A stretch of DNA of 7,978 bases. Origin: Actinomycetes bacterium (GTDB lineage Bacteria > Actinomycetota > Actinomycetes > Propionibacteriales > Propionibacteriaceae). Made by a program: the position numbers and the translations under genes. The DNA lies in NCBI GenBank assembly GCA_023387135.1, contig JAEWIK010000105.1, positions 1-7,978 of the forward strand, read 5' to 3'. Under the pieces are notes generated by a model. It was not told the origin of the DNA. It saw only the letters and a program-made list of their open reading frames with translations, and did not search any database. This document shows positions 1-5,113 of this stretch, piece by piece (position 1 is the first letter of the stretch; each line of letters starts with the position of its first letter).

Positions 1-1154
1 TTCACGTCCTCGTGCAGCAACGGGATGAGGCCGTGGTCGACCGACGCCTGCGCGGCCTCGGCGCTCATCAGGTAGTCGAGGAAGGCAGCCGCCACGTCGG
101 GGTTCTTGCACTTGGACGAGATGACCATGGACGCCGGGGACGACCCGACACCCACCACGCCGCCGTTGACGTTGGGGAGCTGGATGTAGCCGAAGTCTCC
201 CTGCTGTTCCTTCTTCAGGCCGAGGGAGCCCTGGTACTCGAACCTGAAGACCCCCTTGCCCGACACGTAGTTGGCGACCGCCGTCTGGTAGTCGATGCCC
301 TCGTGCTTGGGGGTGAAGAAGCCCTTGTCGTTCCAGTCCTTGACGATCTGGGCCGCCTGGGTCATGCCCGTGGCGTCCGCGGTCACTGACGGGTCGTCCC
401 ACACGAAGCTGTTGATCGAGGCGGCAGTGCCGTTGAGGGCCTGGACGCCGAGCAGCGGAGCGGTGGACCCGTCCAGCGAGTTGTACGCGAGCGGGATCTC
501 GCCGGCGTCCTTCGCCTTCTGGAGCGCGGCCTGGAGTTCGTCGAGGCTGGTGGGCGGCGTGACGCCGAGCTTCTGCAGCTTCGAGACGTTGTAGTAGAGC
601 CCGATGGGCTGGACGCGGGCCACCGGGGTGCCGAACAGCGAACCCGAGCCGATGCCCTTGCCGTCGGTCGTGAACTGGTTCTGCTGGGCGATGGTGGACG
701 GGATCAGCTTGTCCCAGCCGTACTGGGCGGAGTAGGAGTCGAGGTTGACGATCGACCCCGCCTTCGCCAGCGTGCCGAGCGACTGCCAGCCGTTGTTCGC
801 CGTGGCGATGTCGGGGCCGTCGGGCTCGGTGATCTTGAGGTTCAGGGTGGAGGTGAGCTGGCCCCAGTCGACCTGGCTGCGCTCGATCTTGATGTTGGGG
901 TACTTGGTCTCGAACTGCTTGATGAGCGAGTTGATCCAGTCACCTTCCGTCATGCTCCACCAGTCCCACAGCTTGAGCGTGACGTCCCCCGCCTTGGCGG
1001 GGTCGAACTTCTCGGCCGGGCCGGAGCTCGAGGGCGCTGCTGCCGGCGAGGTCTCTGGTGCAGGCTGGTTTCCACCCGGCGTGCAGGCCGTGAGGCCGGC
1101 TGCCAGGCTTGCGACGGAAGCGAGGGCGATGACCCTCCTGATAGTGCTACTCAC
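1..1154 (-). CDS. ABC sugar-transporter solute-binding lipoprotein (C-terminus beyond window)
   Basis: Extracellular substrate-binding lipoprotein of a carbohydrate-type ABC importer (UgpB/MalE-like, SBP family 1/8), which would capture a sugar or glycoside at the outer membrane face and pass it to MalF/MalG-like permeases. The first 384 codons are in the window; relatives run to about 420-450 residues, so some 40-60 are missing. A GTG start at 1154 is chosen because GAAGGAG (complement of 1162-1168) lies 7 nt upstream and a lipoprotein signal follows directly: RR at residues 6-7, a hydrophobic stretch, and lipobox LTAC with the lipidated Cys at 24. A Pro/Ser/Ala-rich linker (about 27-50) leads to the mature fold, which opens with LKLWDWW (60-66) and has the usual pattern of a KYPNIKIE strand (84-91), PDIATANN (114-121), GTPVA (175-179) and GLYYN (185-189). 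Divergent from the GntR-type gene, which likely controls it. The sugar cannot be named from sequence. Confidence 0.92.
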   Translation of the reverse strand, partial: MSSTIRRVIALASVASLAAGLTACTPGGNQPAPETSPAAAPSSSGPAEKFDPAKAGDVTLKLWDWWSMTEGDWINSLIKQFETKYPNIKIERSQVDWGQLTSTLNLKITEPDGPDIATANNGWQSLGTLAKAGSIVNLDSYSAQYGWDKLIPSTIAQQNQFTTDGKGIGSGSLFGTPVARVQPIGLYYNVSKLQKLGVTPPTSLDELQAALQKAKDAGEIPLAYNSLDGSTAPLLGVQALNGTAASINSFVWDDPSVTADATGMTQAAQIVKDWNDKGFFTPKHEGIDYQTAVANYVSGKGVFRFEYQGSLGLKKEQQGDFGYIQLPNVNGGVVGVGSSPASMVISSKCKNPDVAAAFLDYLMSAEAAQASVDHGLIPLLHEDV

Positions 1155-1161
1155 GCCGTGA

Positions 1162-1168
1162 CTCCTTC
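1162..1168 (-). promoter_or_regulatory. Ribosome binding site of the solute-binding lipoprotein
   Basis: The minus strand reads GAAGGAG here, 7 nt before the GTG codon at 1154. It fixes a non-ATG start that also gives a complete lipoprotein signal. Confidence 0.8.
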
Positions 1169-1212
1169 GTACTTGGCGATCCCTGCGCCACATCTGGGTG
1201 TGCGGACGAGAG

Positions 1213-1290
1213 AATCTATACCACACGGACCAGATTGGTTCTAGTGGTCTGAGGGAAACGTGACCAGATATACCAGTTCGGGTGTATGGT
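1213..1290. promoter_or_regulatory. Divergent promoter/operator region between lipoprotein and GntR-type regulator
   Basis: Short elements recur. GACCAGAT is at 1228-1235 and 1262-1269, starting 34 nt apart (about three helical turns). TATACCA is at 1217-1223 and 1269-1275. GACCA (1228-1232) also pairs with TGGTC (1245-1249) as an inverted repeat, ACCA-GAT-TGGT (1229-1239) is a tight palindrome, and ATATACC (1268-1274) faces GGTGTAT (1281-1287) with 6 of 7 matches. Such elements are typical of GntR/HutC operators. A possible minus-strand -10 for the lipoprotein gene is TAGATT (complement of 1213-1218); I see no good -35. The repeats cover the start region of both divergent genes, which fits a local regulator acting on itself and the transporter. 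Confidence 0.6.
1285..1290 (+). promoter_or_regulatory. Putative -10 element (TATGGT) for a leaderless gntR-type transcript
   Basis: TATGGT fits the actinobacterial TANNNT -10 pattern and ends 7 nt before the ATG at 1298, the distance expected if transcription starts at the A of the start codon. No Shine-Dalgarno sequence precedes that ATG. TGACCA (1261-1266) is a possible weak -35 with an 18-nt spacer. The -10 overlaps the right arm of the inverted repeat at 1268-1287, so bound regulator would block it. Confidence 0.45.
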
Positions 1291-1297
1291 GTGCGCC

Positions 1298-2005
1298 ATG
1301 GCACAGGTAGTGGAGGATTCCTACAACCGGCTCGTCCAGGCCATGAACCACGGCGAGTACCCGCCGGCCTCCCGGCTGCCCGGAGAACGCGAACTCGCAG
1401 TCAGGCTCGGCGTCAGCCGCGTCACGCTCCGTCACGCCCTCTCCCGCCTGGAGGAGGAGGGCAAGGTCGAACGATCCGCGCAGCGCGGCTGGTTCGTCAC
1501 CGGCCAGGTGGTCAGCGAACCGCCCTCGGTCCTGGTCTCGTTCAGCGACATGGCGAGGGCGCGGGGGCTGACCCCGAGCGCTCACGTCCTGGAGCAGACA
1601 GTCAGGCCGGCGACCTTCGAGGAAGCAGACCAGTTGCGCATCCCGCCGGGCGCCGAGGTCCTCGAACTGCGCCGCCTGCGGGCGATGGACAGCCAGATCA
1701 TCTGCGTCGACAACACCGTCCTGCCGATGGACAAGGCCGGCCAACTCGCCGAGGCGGACCTGACAGACCAGTCGTTGTACGAGCGCCTCGAGACGCTCTG
1801 CGGGATCCGCATCCACCGCTCGGCGTACAGCGTCCATGCCGAGGCCGCCAACTCCGAGACGGCGGCGCTGTTGAGGGTCCCGCCGGGCTACCCGGTCCTG
1901 GTGGGCAGCGAGATCGCCTACACGGCCGAAGGAAGGCCGGTCCTCGTGGGAGTCAACAGATACCGCGGGGACGCGTACAGGTTCCGCGCCGACCTGTACC
2001 GCTGA
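1298..2005 (+). CDS. GntR/HutC-family transcriptional regulator with UTRA domain
   Basis: A 235-residue one-component regulator, the usual length for the HutC subfamily. Residues about 5-70 form the winged helix: RLPGERELAVRLGVSR (26-41), then the recognition helix VTLRHALSRLEEEGKV (42-57) and a wing ending RGWFVTG (63-69). Residues about 77-228 form a UTRA ligand-binding domain, opening VLVSFSDMARARG (78-90), with a conserved IPPGAEVLELRRLR core (115-128) and an RYRGDAYRFRADLY end (221-234). By family precedent it is a repressor released by a sugar, sugar phosphate or similar small ligand; the divergent sugar-binding lipoprotein points to a sugar. An in-frame ATG at 1286 would add four residues, but it lies inside the putative -10, so 1298 is preferred as a leaderless start. 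A hairpin follows 9 nt after the stop. Confidence 0.9.
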   Translation: MAQVVEDSYNRLVQAMNHGEYPPASRLPGERELAVRLGVSRVTLRHALSRLEEEGKVERSAQRGWFVTGQVVSEPPSVLVSFSDMARARGLTPSAHVLEQTVRPATFEEADQLRIPPGAEVLELRRLRAMDSQIICVDNTVLPMDKAGQLAEADLTDQSLYERLETLCGIRIHRSAYSVHAEAANSETAALLRVPPGYPVLVGSEIAYTAEGRPVLVGVNRYRGDAYRFRADLYR

Positions 2006-2014
2006 CGGCCGCCG

Positions 2015-2030
2015 GACGCCCCTGGGCGTC
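2015..2030 (+). terminator. Hairpin downstream of the GntR-type gene, possible terminator
   Basis: GACGCC (2015-2020) and GGCGTC (2025-2030) pair across a CCTG loop; a seventh C-G pair is possible with a smaller loop. It starts 9 nt after the stop codon and is followed by TCTGCGTG, so there is no real U-tract. It could be a tail-less terminator, common in high-GC actinobacteria. Confidence 0.4.
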
Positions 2031-2083
2031 TCTGCGTGCCGGCTCCTGCACCGCTCCCCCGGCCCCCCGCCCCTGACGCGGCA

Positions 2084-2172
2084 GTCACGCTAGTGACGCC
2101 CGATCGGGCCGCCAAGCAGGCCGGCTTGCGCACAATTGCGCCACGCGCAACGCAGGGAGCCGGACGCCCGGC
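2084..2172. other. Hairpin cluster between two convergent genes
   Basis: Four perfect inverted repeats fill the non-coding gap between the regulator (plus) and the S-component gene (minus). They are GTCAC-GCTA-GTGAC (2084-2097), the 12-base palindrome GCCCGATCGGGC (2098-2109), TTGCGC-CAC-GCGCAA (2136-2150) and GCCGG-ACGC-CCGGC (2159-2172). The last two lie just downstream of the minus-strand gene's stop and may end its transcript; a bidirectional terminator is the simplest reading. The palindrome could instead be a protein-binding site. No open frame with gene-like features was seen here. Confidence 0.45.
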
Positions 2173-2183
2173 CCGGACGGGTC

Positions 2184-2762
2184 TCAATCCGAGGGGGCTT
2201 TCCTGTCCCTGACATGGGCGACCCAGTACATGACAAGCGGAATCAGTGCCCACTGCAGCACGATGCCGGGCCACGAGGCGAGGGTGCTGTCCCAGCCGGC
2301 GGCGAACAGCGCGATGATCTCGCCGGGGCTGCTGGCGGCCACGACCACGGCGATCAGGCGCACCAGCCTGCCGGCGACCTGCGCCAGCACGATCTTCCAG
2401 ACCACTCCCAGGGAACGCTCGGAGAGCCAGCCCGCCACGAGCCCGTACGCCGCGAGCTCGACGACCATGAACGGCAGGATATTCGCCGCGGGCAGCCCCG
2501 ACAGGGCGAACGAGATCAGCGGCGCCAGGGCTCCCGTGACGCCTCCCGCGACCCGGCCCGCGAGCAGGCCCACGAGCAGCACCGGCAGGTGCATGGGCAG
2601 CAGTGCCTGGGCGAGGTCGCGCCCCATGCCCGTGGCGTCGCCCACGGCGTGGAACAGCTCGGGCAGGACGACCGCCGCGACCACGGCGAGCAGAGCCGCG
2701 ACCGTGCGGTTCCTTCGTCCCGTCACGAGGGGACGCCTGATGCTCGCACTCACCTCGGACAC
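2184..2762 (-). CDS. ECF transporter S component (substrate unknown)
   Basis: Integral membrane protein of 192 residues with about six hydrophobic segments, matching the size and layout of ECF-type S components (ECF_trnsprt family), the substrate-capturing subunits of vitamin and micronutrient importers. Telling stretches are LPMHLPVLLVGLLAG (55-69), LAPLISFALSGLP (79-91), ELAAYGLVAGWL (102-113), VLAQVAGRLVRL (125-136) and a C-terminal WPGIVLQWALIPLV (164-177). All are close to the pattern of a group whose substrate I cannot name. The start is a GTG at 2762, supported by GGGGAGGA (complement of 2771-2778) 8 nt upstream. No ATPase (EcfA) or T subunit (EcfT) gene is in the window, so it probably uses a shared energizing module encoded elsewhere. 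It follows the membrane spermidine-synthase-like gene by 73 nt on the same strand and is likely cotranscribed. An unrelated small membrane protein is the main alternative. Confidence 0.8.
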   Translation of the reverse strand: MSEVSASIRRPLVTGRRNRTVAALLAVVAAVVLPELFHAVGDATGMGRDLAQALLPMHLPVLLVGLLAGRVAGGVTGALAPLISFALSGLPAANILPFMVVELAAYGLVAGWLSERSLGVVWKIVLAQVAGRLVRLIAVVVAASSPGEIIALFAAGWDSTLASWPGIVLQWALIPLVMYWVAHVRDRKAPSD

Positions 2763-2770
2763 AGCTCGGC

Positions 2771-2778
2771 TCCTCCCC
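2771..2778 (-). promoter_or_regulatory. Strong ribosome binding site of the S-component gene
   Basis: The minus strand reads GGGGAGGA, 8 nt before the GTG at 2762. It decides the start over a second in-frame GTG three codons further in. Confidence 0.8.
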
Positions 2779-2783
2779 GACTA

Positions 2784-2799
2784 CCGCCGGGACCGGCGG
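2784..2799 (-). promoter_or_regulatory. GC-rich hairpin just upstream of the S-component ribosome binding site
   Basis: CCGCCGG (2784-2790) and CCGGCGG (2793-2799) are exact inverse complements. On the minus-strand transcript the hairpin sits between the two genes of the unit and ends 5 nt before the GGGGAGGA site. It has no U-tract. It may be an intercistronic stability or processing element, or a weak attenuator. There is too little room in the 73-nt gap for a known large riboswitch class. Confidence 0.35.
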
Positions 2800-2835
2800 C
2801 ACGCGCCGCGCGCGTCCGCCCAGCCAATCATTCGG

Positions 2836-4887
2836 TCAGGCCAACTGTCGAGCCGACCGCGGGAGCAGCAGGAAGGCGCCCAGGTAGATCAGGCCGGCGA
2901 CGACGAGCAGGCCGCGGTAGCCGACGATGAGCGACAGGTACTCCAGGCAGCCGCCCAGGACCGCCCCCAACAGGTTCGCGCCGAAAGCACCGGTGGCGTT
3001 GTCGGTGTCGGCGAACCGCTTGGCGAAGACGACGTTGGCGGCGAAGATCGGGAGGAAAGCGACGACGACCGCGACGATCGCCCGCGGCACCACAGGCAGC
3101 CCCAGCAGCCACGAGTTGGGCACCACCCAGCCGAGGATCAACCCCACCAGCAGCACGCCGTACATGACGGTGATGGGCGGCGTCCTGAACCGGCGGGTCA
3201 CCTCGACCGCCGCCAGGACCGCGACCAGCACGCCGGCGAACACGATGGCGTTGACGAGCCAGGTCGTGCCGAACAACAGCGCGAAACCCGTCACGTTCTT
3301 GGTTTCGAGCAGCAGGAAGGCGGCGCCGAGCAGGAACAGGTCGGCATAGGGGGCCATCCGCCGGTACGGCCCGCCGACGGCACGGACCGCCAGCGCGCTC
3401 ACCACCAGGATGAGCCCGAGCGTGATCAGGTAGAGCGCCGGGATGTCCTGGCCGAACAGGTAGAGGAACGGACGGTCGTCGTCCACCGGCGGCGGGGTGC
3501 CTGCGGCGGCCCCCGACCAGGCGGTCCCGCAGGACTGGTCGGCGGGCGTGAGCCCGGCGGTGATGACTGCCTGGTGCGTCCCGTTGATGTCGTCGACGCA
3601 GGGAGCGTGACCGAAGGCTGCCTGGGCGGTCAGGGCGAGCCTGTCCACCAGCCACTGTTCGCGGTAGTAGTTGTACATCGCGAAGGCGCCGCCGGGCTTG
3701 AGGTGGTCCCTGGCGGCGGTCAGCGCCTCGGTGGTGAAGAGGTAGCTCTCCAGCCTCAGCGAACTCGCCCCCGAGACGAGGGTGAGCGAGTCGGGCAGCG
3801 CGAACAGGATCAGGTCGTAGCGCGAGTTCGTGCTCTCCAGGAAGGCCCGTCCGTCGGTGATCGTGGTGGTCACCCTGGGATCGTCGTAAGGACGGTCCGG
3901 GTGCAGCCGTCCGCCGAGTTCCCGCAGCTTCGGGTCGATCTCGACGGCGTCGACGTGCTTGGCGCCCTTGAGCAGCGAGATGGCGACGTCGGTCCCGCTG
4001 CCGGCTCCGATGATGAGGACGTCGTCGAGGCCGGTCTTGGCCGACAGCGCACGTTCGTAGGGCAACGCGTACTGGGCCTCCCATTGCAGCCGCGCCTCGG
4101 CGGGGGTGGCCTGCTGGTGCGGGACGCCGTTCACAGAGATGTCGAGGACGGGGACGCCCGCGTACTCCAGTTGCTTGTAGGTGACCTTGTAATAGGGAGA
4201 CCACACAGCGCCGGCGGCGAGCGACTCGACAGCCAGCGCGGCGATGACGGCGACGGCCGGGACCGCCACGAGCAACTGCTGGGGCAGCTTGCGGGGCCAC
4301 AGCAGCACGACGTACGCCGCCGCGGCGAGCACTCCCCACGCCAGCGGCGGAGCGCTCAGGAACGACAGCAGGGTGAAGGCGGTGATGCCGGTCAGGCTGC
4401 CGATCAGGTCGTAGCGGTACGCCTCCAGCCGTTGCAGTTCAGGGAAGCAGCGGGCCACCAGTTCGGCGGGGCCCATGAGCGTGACGGCAGCGGCGACGAA
4501 CACGAGGGGGAGGATCACCCAGGCCGGGGGTCCGCTGGTGCCGAGGCTCGTGAAGTAGATGACGCCCGTCGTGTTCCGGTCGACAGTGACCGGGAAGACG
4601 AGCACCACCAGCACCAGCAGCGCCAGCACGATGGGCGAGTAATAGGGCAGCCGCTTCGTCCTGTCGATCCGCATGAAGCCCAGGCCGATGCCGAGGAAGG
4701 ATCCCAGCAGGACGAAGTTGGTGAAGTAACTCAGGTGGACGATGTTGGAGCCCGTCCACCTGATCAGGGCGAGTTCGAGGAAGAGCATGAAGGCGCTGGC
4801 AAGGACCAGACGCGGCCGCACCGGGAGCCAGTGGCCGACGGCGGTGTCGGTGGGCTCGAGAGCGGGAGGATCAGCCGGGACGCTCAT
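2836..4887 (-). CDS. Polytopic membrane protein with central spermidine-synthase-like (SAM-fold) domain
   Basis: 683 residues in three parts: about six membrane segments (roughly 26-225), a soluble Rossmann domain (about 228-475), and six or seven more segments (about 481-676). The soluble part resembles spermidine synthase/methyltransferase folds. It has a lead-in VLDISVNGVPHQQ (247-259), the nucleotide loop GAGSGTD (294-300), the acidic strand end VEIDP (315-319), DGRAFL (345-350) and YDLILFALPDS (357-367). In true aminopropyltransferases the last motif reads YDxIxxD; here the Asp position is Ala363, so a standard spermidine synthase reaction is unlikely. Proteins of this build are commonly annotated as membrane or fused spermidine synthase and have no established reaction that I know of. 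The ATG at 4887 lacks a Shine-Dalgarno site but has a -10-like TAGCGT 6 nt upstream, fitting a leaderless start. First gene of a likely two-gene unit with the S component. Confidence 0.8.
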   Translation of the reverse strand: MSVPADPPALEPTDTAVGHWLPVRPRLVLASAFMLFLELALIRWTGSNIVHLSYFTNFVLLGSFLGIGLGFMRIDRTKRLPYYSPIVLALLVLVVLVFPVTVDRNTTGVIYFTSLGTSGPPAWVILPLVFVAAAVTLMGPAELVARCFPELQRLEAYRYDLIGSLTGITAFTLLSFLSAPPLAWGVLAAAAYVVLLWPRKLPQQLLVAVPAVAVIAALAVESLAAGAVWSPYYKVTYKQLEYAGVPVLDISVNGVPHQQATPAEARLQWEAQYALPYERALSAKTGLDDVLIIGAGSGTDVAISLLKGAKHVDAVEIDPKLRELGGRLHPDRPYDDPRVTTTITDGRAFLESTNSRYDLILFALPDSLTLVSGASSLRLESYLFTTEALTAARDHLKPGGAFAMYNYYREQWLVDRLALTAQAAFGHAPCVDDINGTHQAVITAGLTPADQSCGTAWSGAAAGTPPPVDDDRPFLYLFGQDIPALYLITLGLILVVSALAVRAVGGPYRRMAPYADLFLLGAAFLLLETKNVTGFALLFGTTWLVNAIVFAGVLVAVLAAVEVTRRFRTPPITVMYGVLLVGLILGWVVPNSWLLGLPVVPRAIVAVVVAFLPIFAANVVFAKRFADTDNATGAFGANLLGAVLGGCLEYLSLIVGYRGLLVVAGLIYLGAFLLLPRSARQLA

Positions 4888-4893
4888 GAGGTC

Positions 4894-4899
4894 ACGCTA
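4894..4899 (-). promoter_or_regulatory. Putative -10 element (TAGCGT) for the membrane enzyme gene
   Basis: The minus strand reads TAGCGT, matching TANNNT, 6 nt before the ATG at 4887. Together with the absent ribosome binding site this suggests a leaderless transcript. I see no convincing -35. Confidence 0.4.
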
Positions 4900-4910
4900 C
4901 AGTCGACGGG

Positions 4911-4927
4911 CGTCCGACAGGCGGACG
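4911..4927. repeat. Perfect inverted repeat CGTCCG-ACAGG-CGGACG upstream of the membrane enzyme gene
   Basis: Six-base arms with a 5-nt spacer lie 23 nt upstream of the minus-strand ATG at 4887. If the -10 at 4894-4899 is right, the repeat covers the spacer and -35 zone, where a repressor or activator would bind. It could also be chance in GC-rich DNA. Confidence 0.35.
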
Positions 4928-4971
4928 ATGTGCCAAGATGCCCACGTTTCCCCACGCGCCGGGCGCTCTCA

Positions 4972-5005
4972 CCCTCAACCTTGACTCTTGACCGCTACTT
5001 GAGGG
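4972..5005. promoter_or_regulatory. 7-bp inverted repeat enclosing tandem TTGA elements, likely promoter/operator of the hydrolase
   Basis: CCCTCAA (4972-4978) and TTGAGGG (4999-5005) are exact inverse complements separated by 20 nt. Between them are TTGACT (4981-4986) and TTGACC (4988-4993), both good -35 hexamers for the plus strand, followed by a third TTGA inside the right arm. I found no TANNNT -10 at the right distance, so the promoter is not fixed. The repeat may be an operator or the stem of an RNA hairpin. Confidence 0.35.
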
Positions 5006-5113
5006 CGGGGAATTGCATTTCCCCTTGTCAGAGCCGAAATCGTCGGATGGGGAAAGAGACGAGTCTCAACCAGATGGTTGCCTAGTGCCGCCTCACTGGC
5101 TTACGAACTACCC
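5001..5113 (+). promoter_or_regulatory. Candidate structured 5' leader of the wall hydrolase
   Basis: Several hairpins run up to the ATG. GGGGAA/TTCCCC lies at 5007-5024 (loop TTGCAT), followed by a weak CCGA/TCGG (5034-5046), GAGAC/GTCTC (5056-5067), CAACC/GGTTG (5067-5080) and GCC-T-AGTG/CACTGGC (5080-5100, one bulged T). GAGGGCGG (5001-5008) could alternatively pair with CCGCCTC (5088-5094) to close the whole unit. No Shine-Dalgarno sequence precedes the ATG at 5114. In actinobacteria, genes for NlpC/P60 and Rpf wall hydrolases are often under c-di-AMP (ydaO/yuaA) riboswitches, but the conserved core of that class is not present here. It may be a different cis-regulatory RNA or only incidental structure. 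Confidence 0.3.

Noticed and set aside
745..1161. Plus-strand frame of 138 codons
   Set aside because: It lies antisense to the start of the solute-binding lipoprotein, whose frame has a lipobox, ribosome binding site and family motifs.
1241..1837. Minus-strand frame of 198 codons over the regulator
   Set aside because: It is a shadow of the GntR/UTRA gene with no recognisable domain and it overlaps the divergent promoter.
4929..4946. GTG...CAC dyad resembling a CRP/GlxR site
   Set aside because: The spacing between GTG and CAC is 10 nt rather than 8 and the flanking T/A positions do not match.
5078..5080. TTG as the hydrolase start, adding 12 residues
   Set aside because: It falls inside a hairpin arm, has no suitable ribosome binding site, and puts an atypical stretch before the signal peptide; ATG 5114 gives a normal one.
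2230..5085. Very long plus-strand open frame (951 codons) opposite the membrane enzyme and S-component genes
   Set aside because: Its product is an Arg/Asp/Gln/His-rich low-complexity string with no domains, while the minus strand encodes two clear membrane proteins. Long antisense frames are expected in DNA this GC-rich.
5001..5113. Known c-di-AMP (ydaO/yuaA) riboswitch upstream of the hydrolase
   Set aside because: The expected conserved blocks (GGGUGAAUC-like and CCGUCAGCUAACC-like) are absent.
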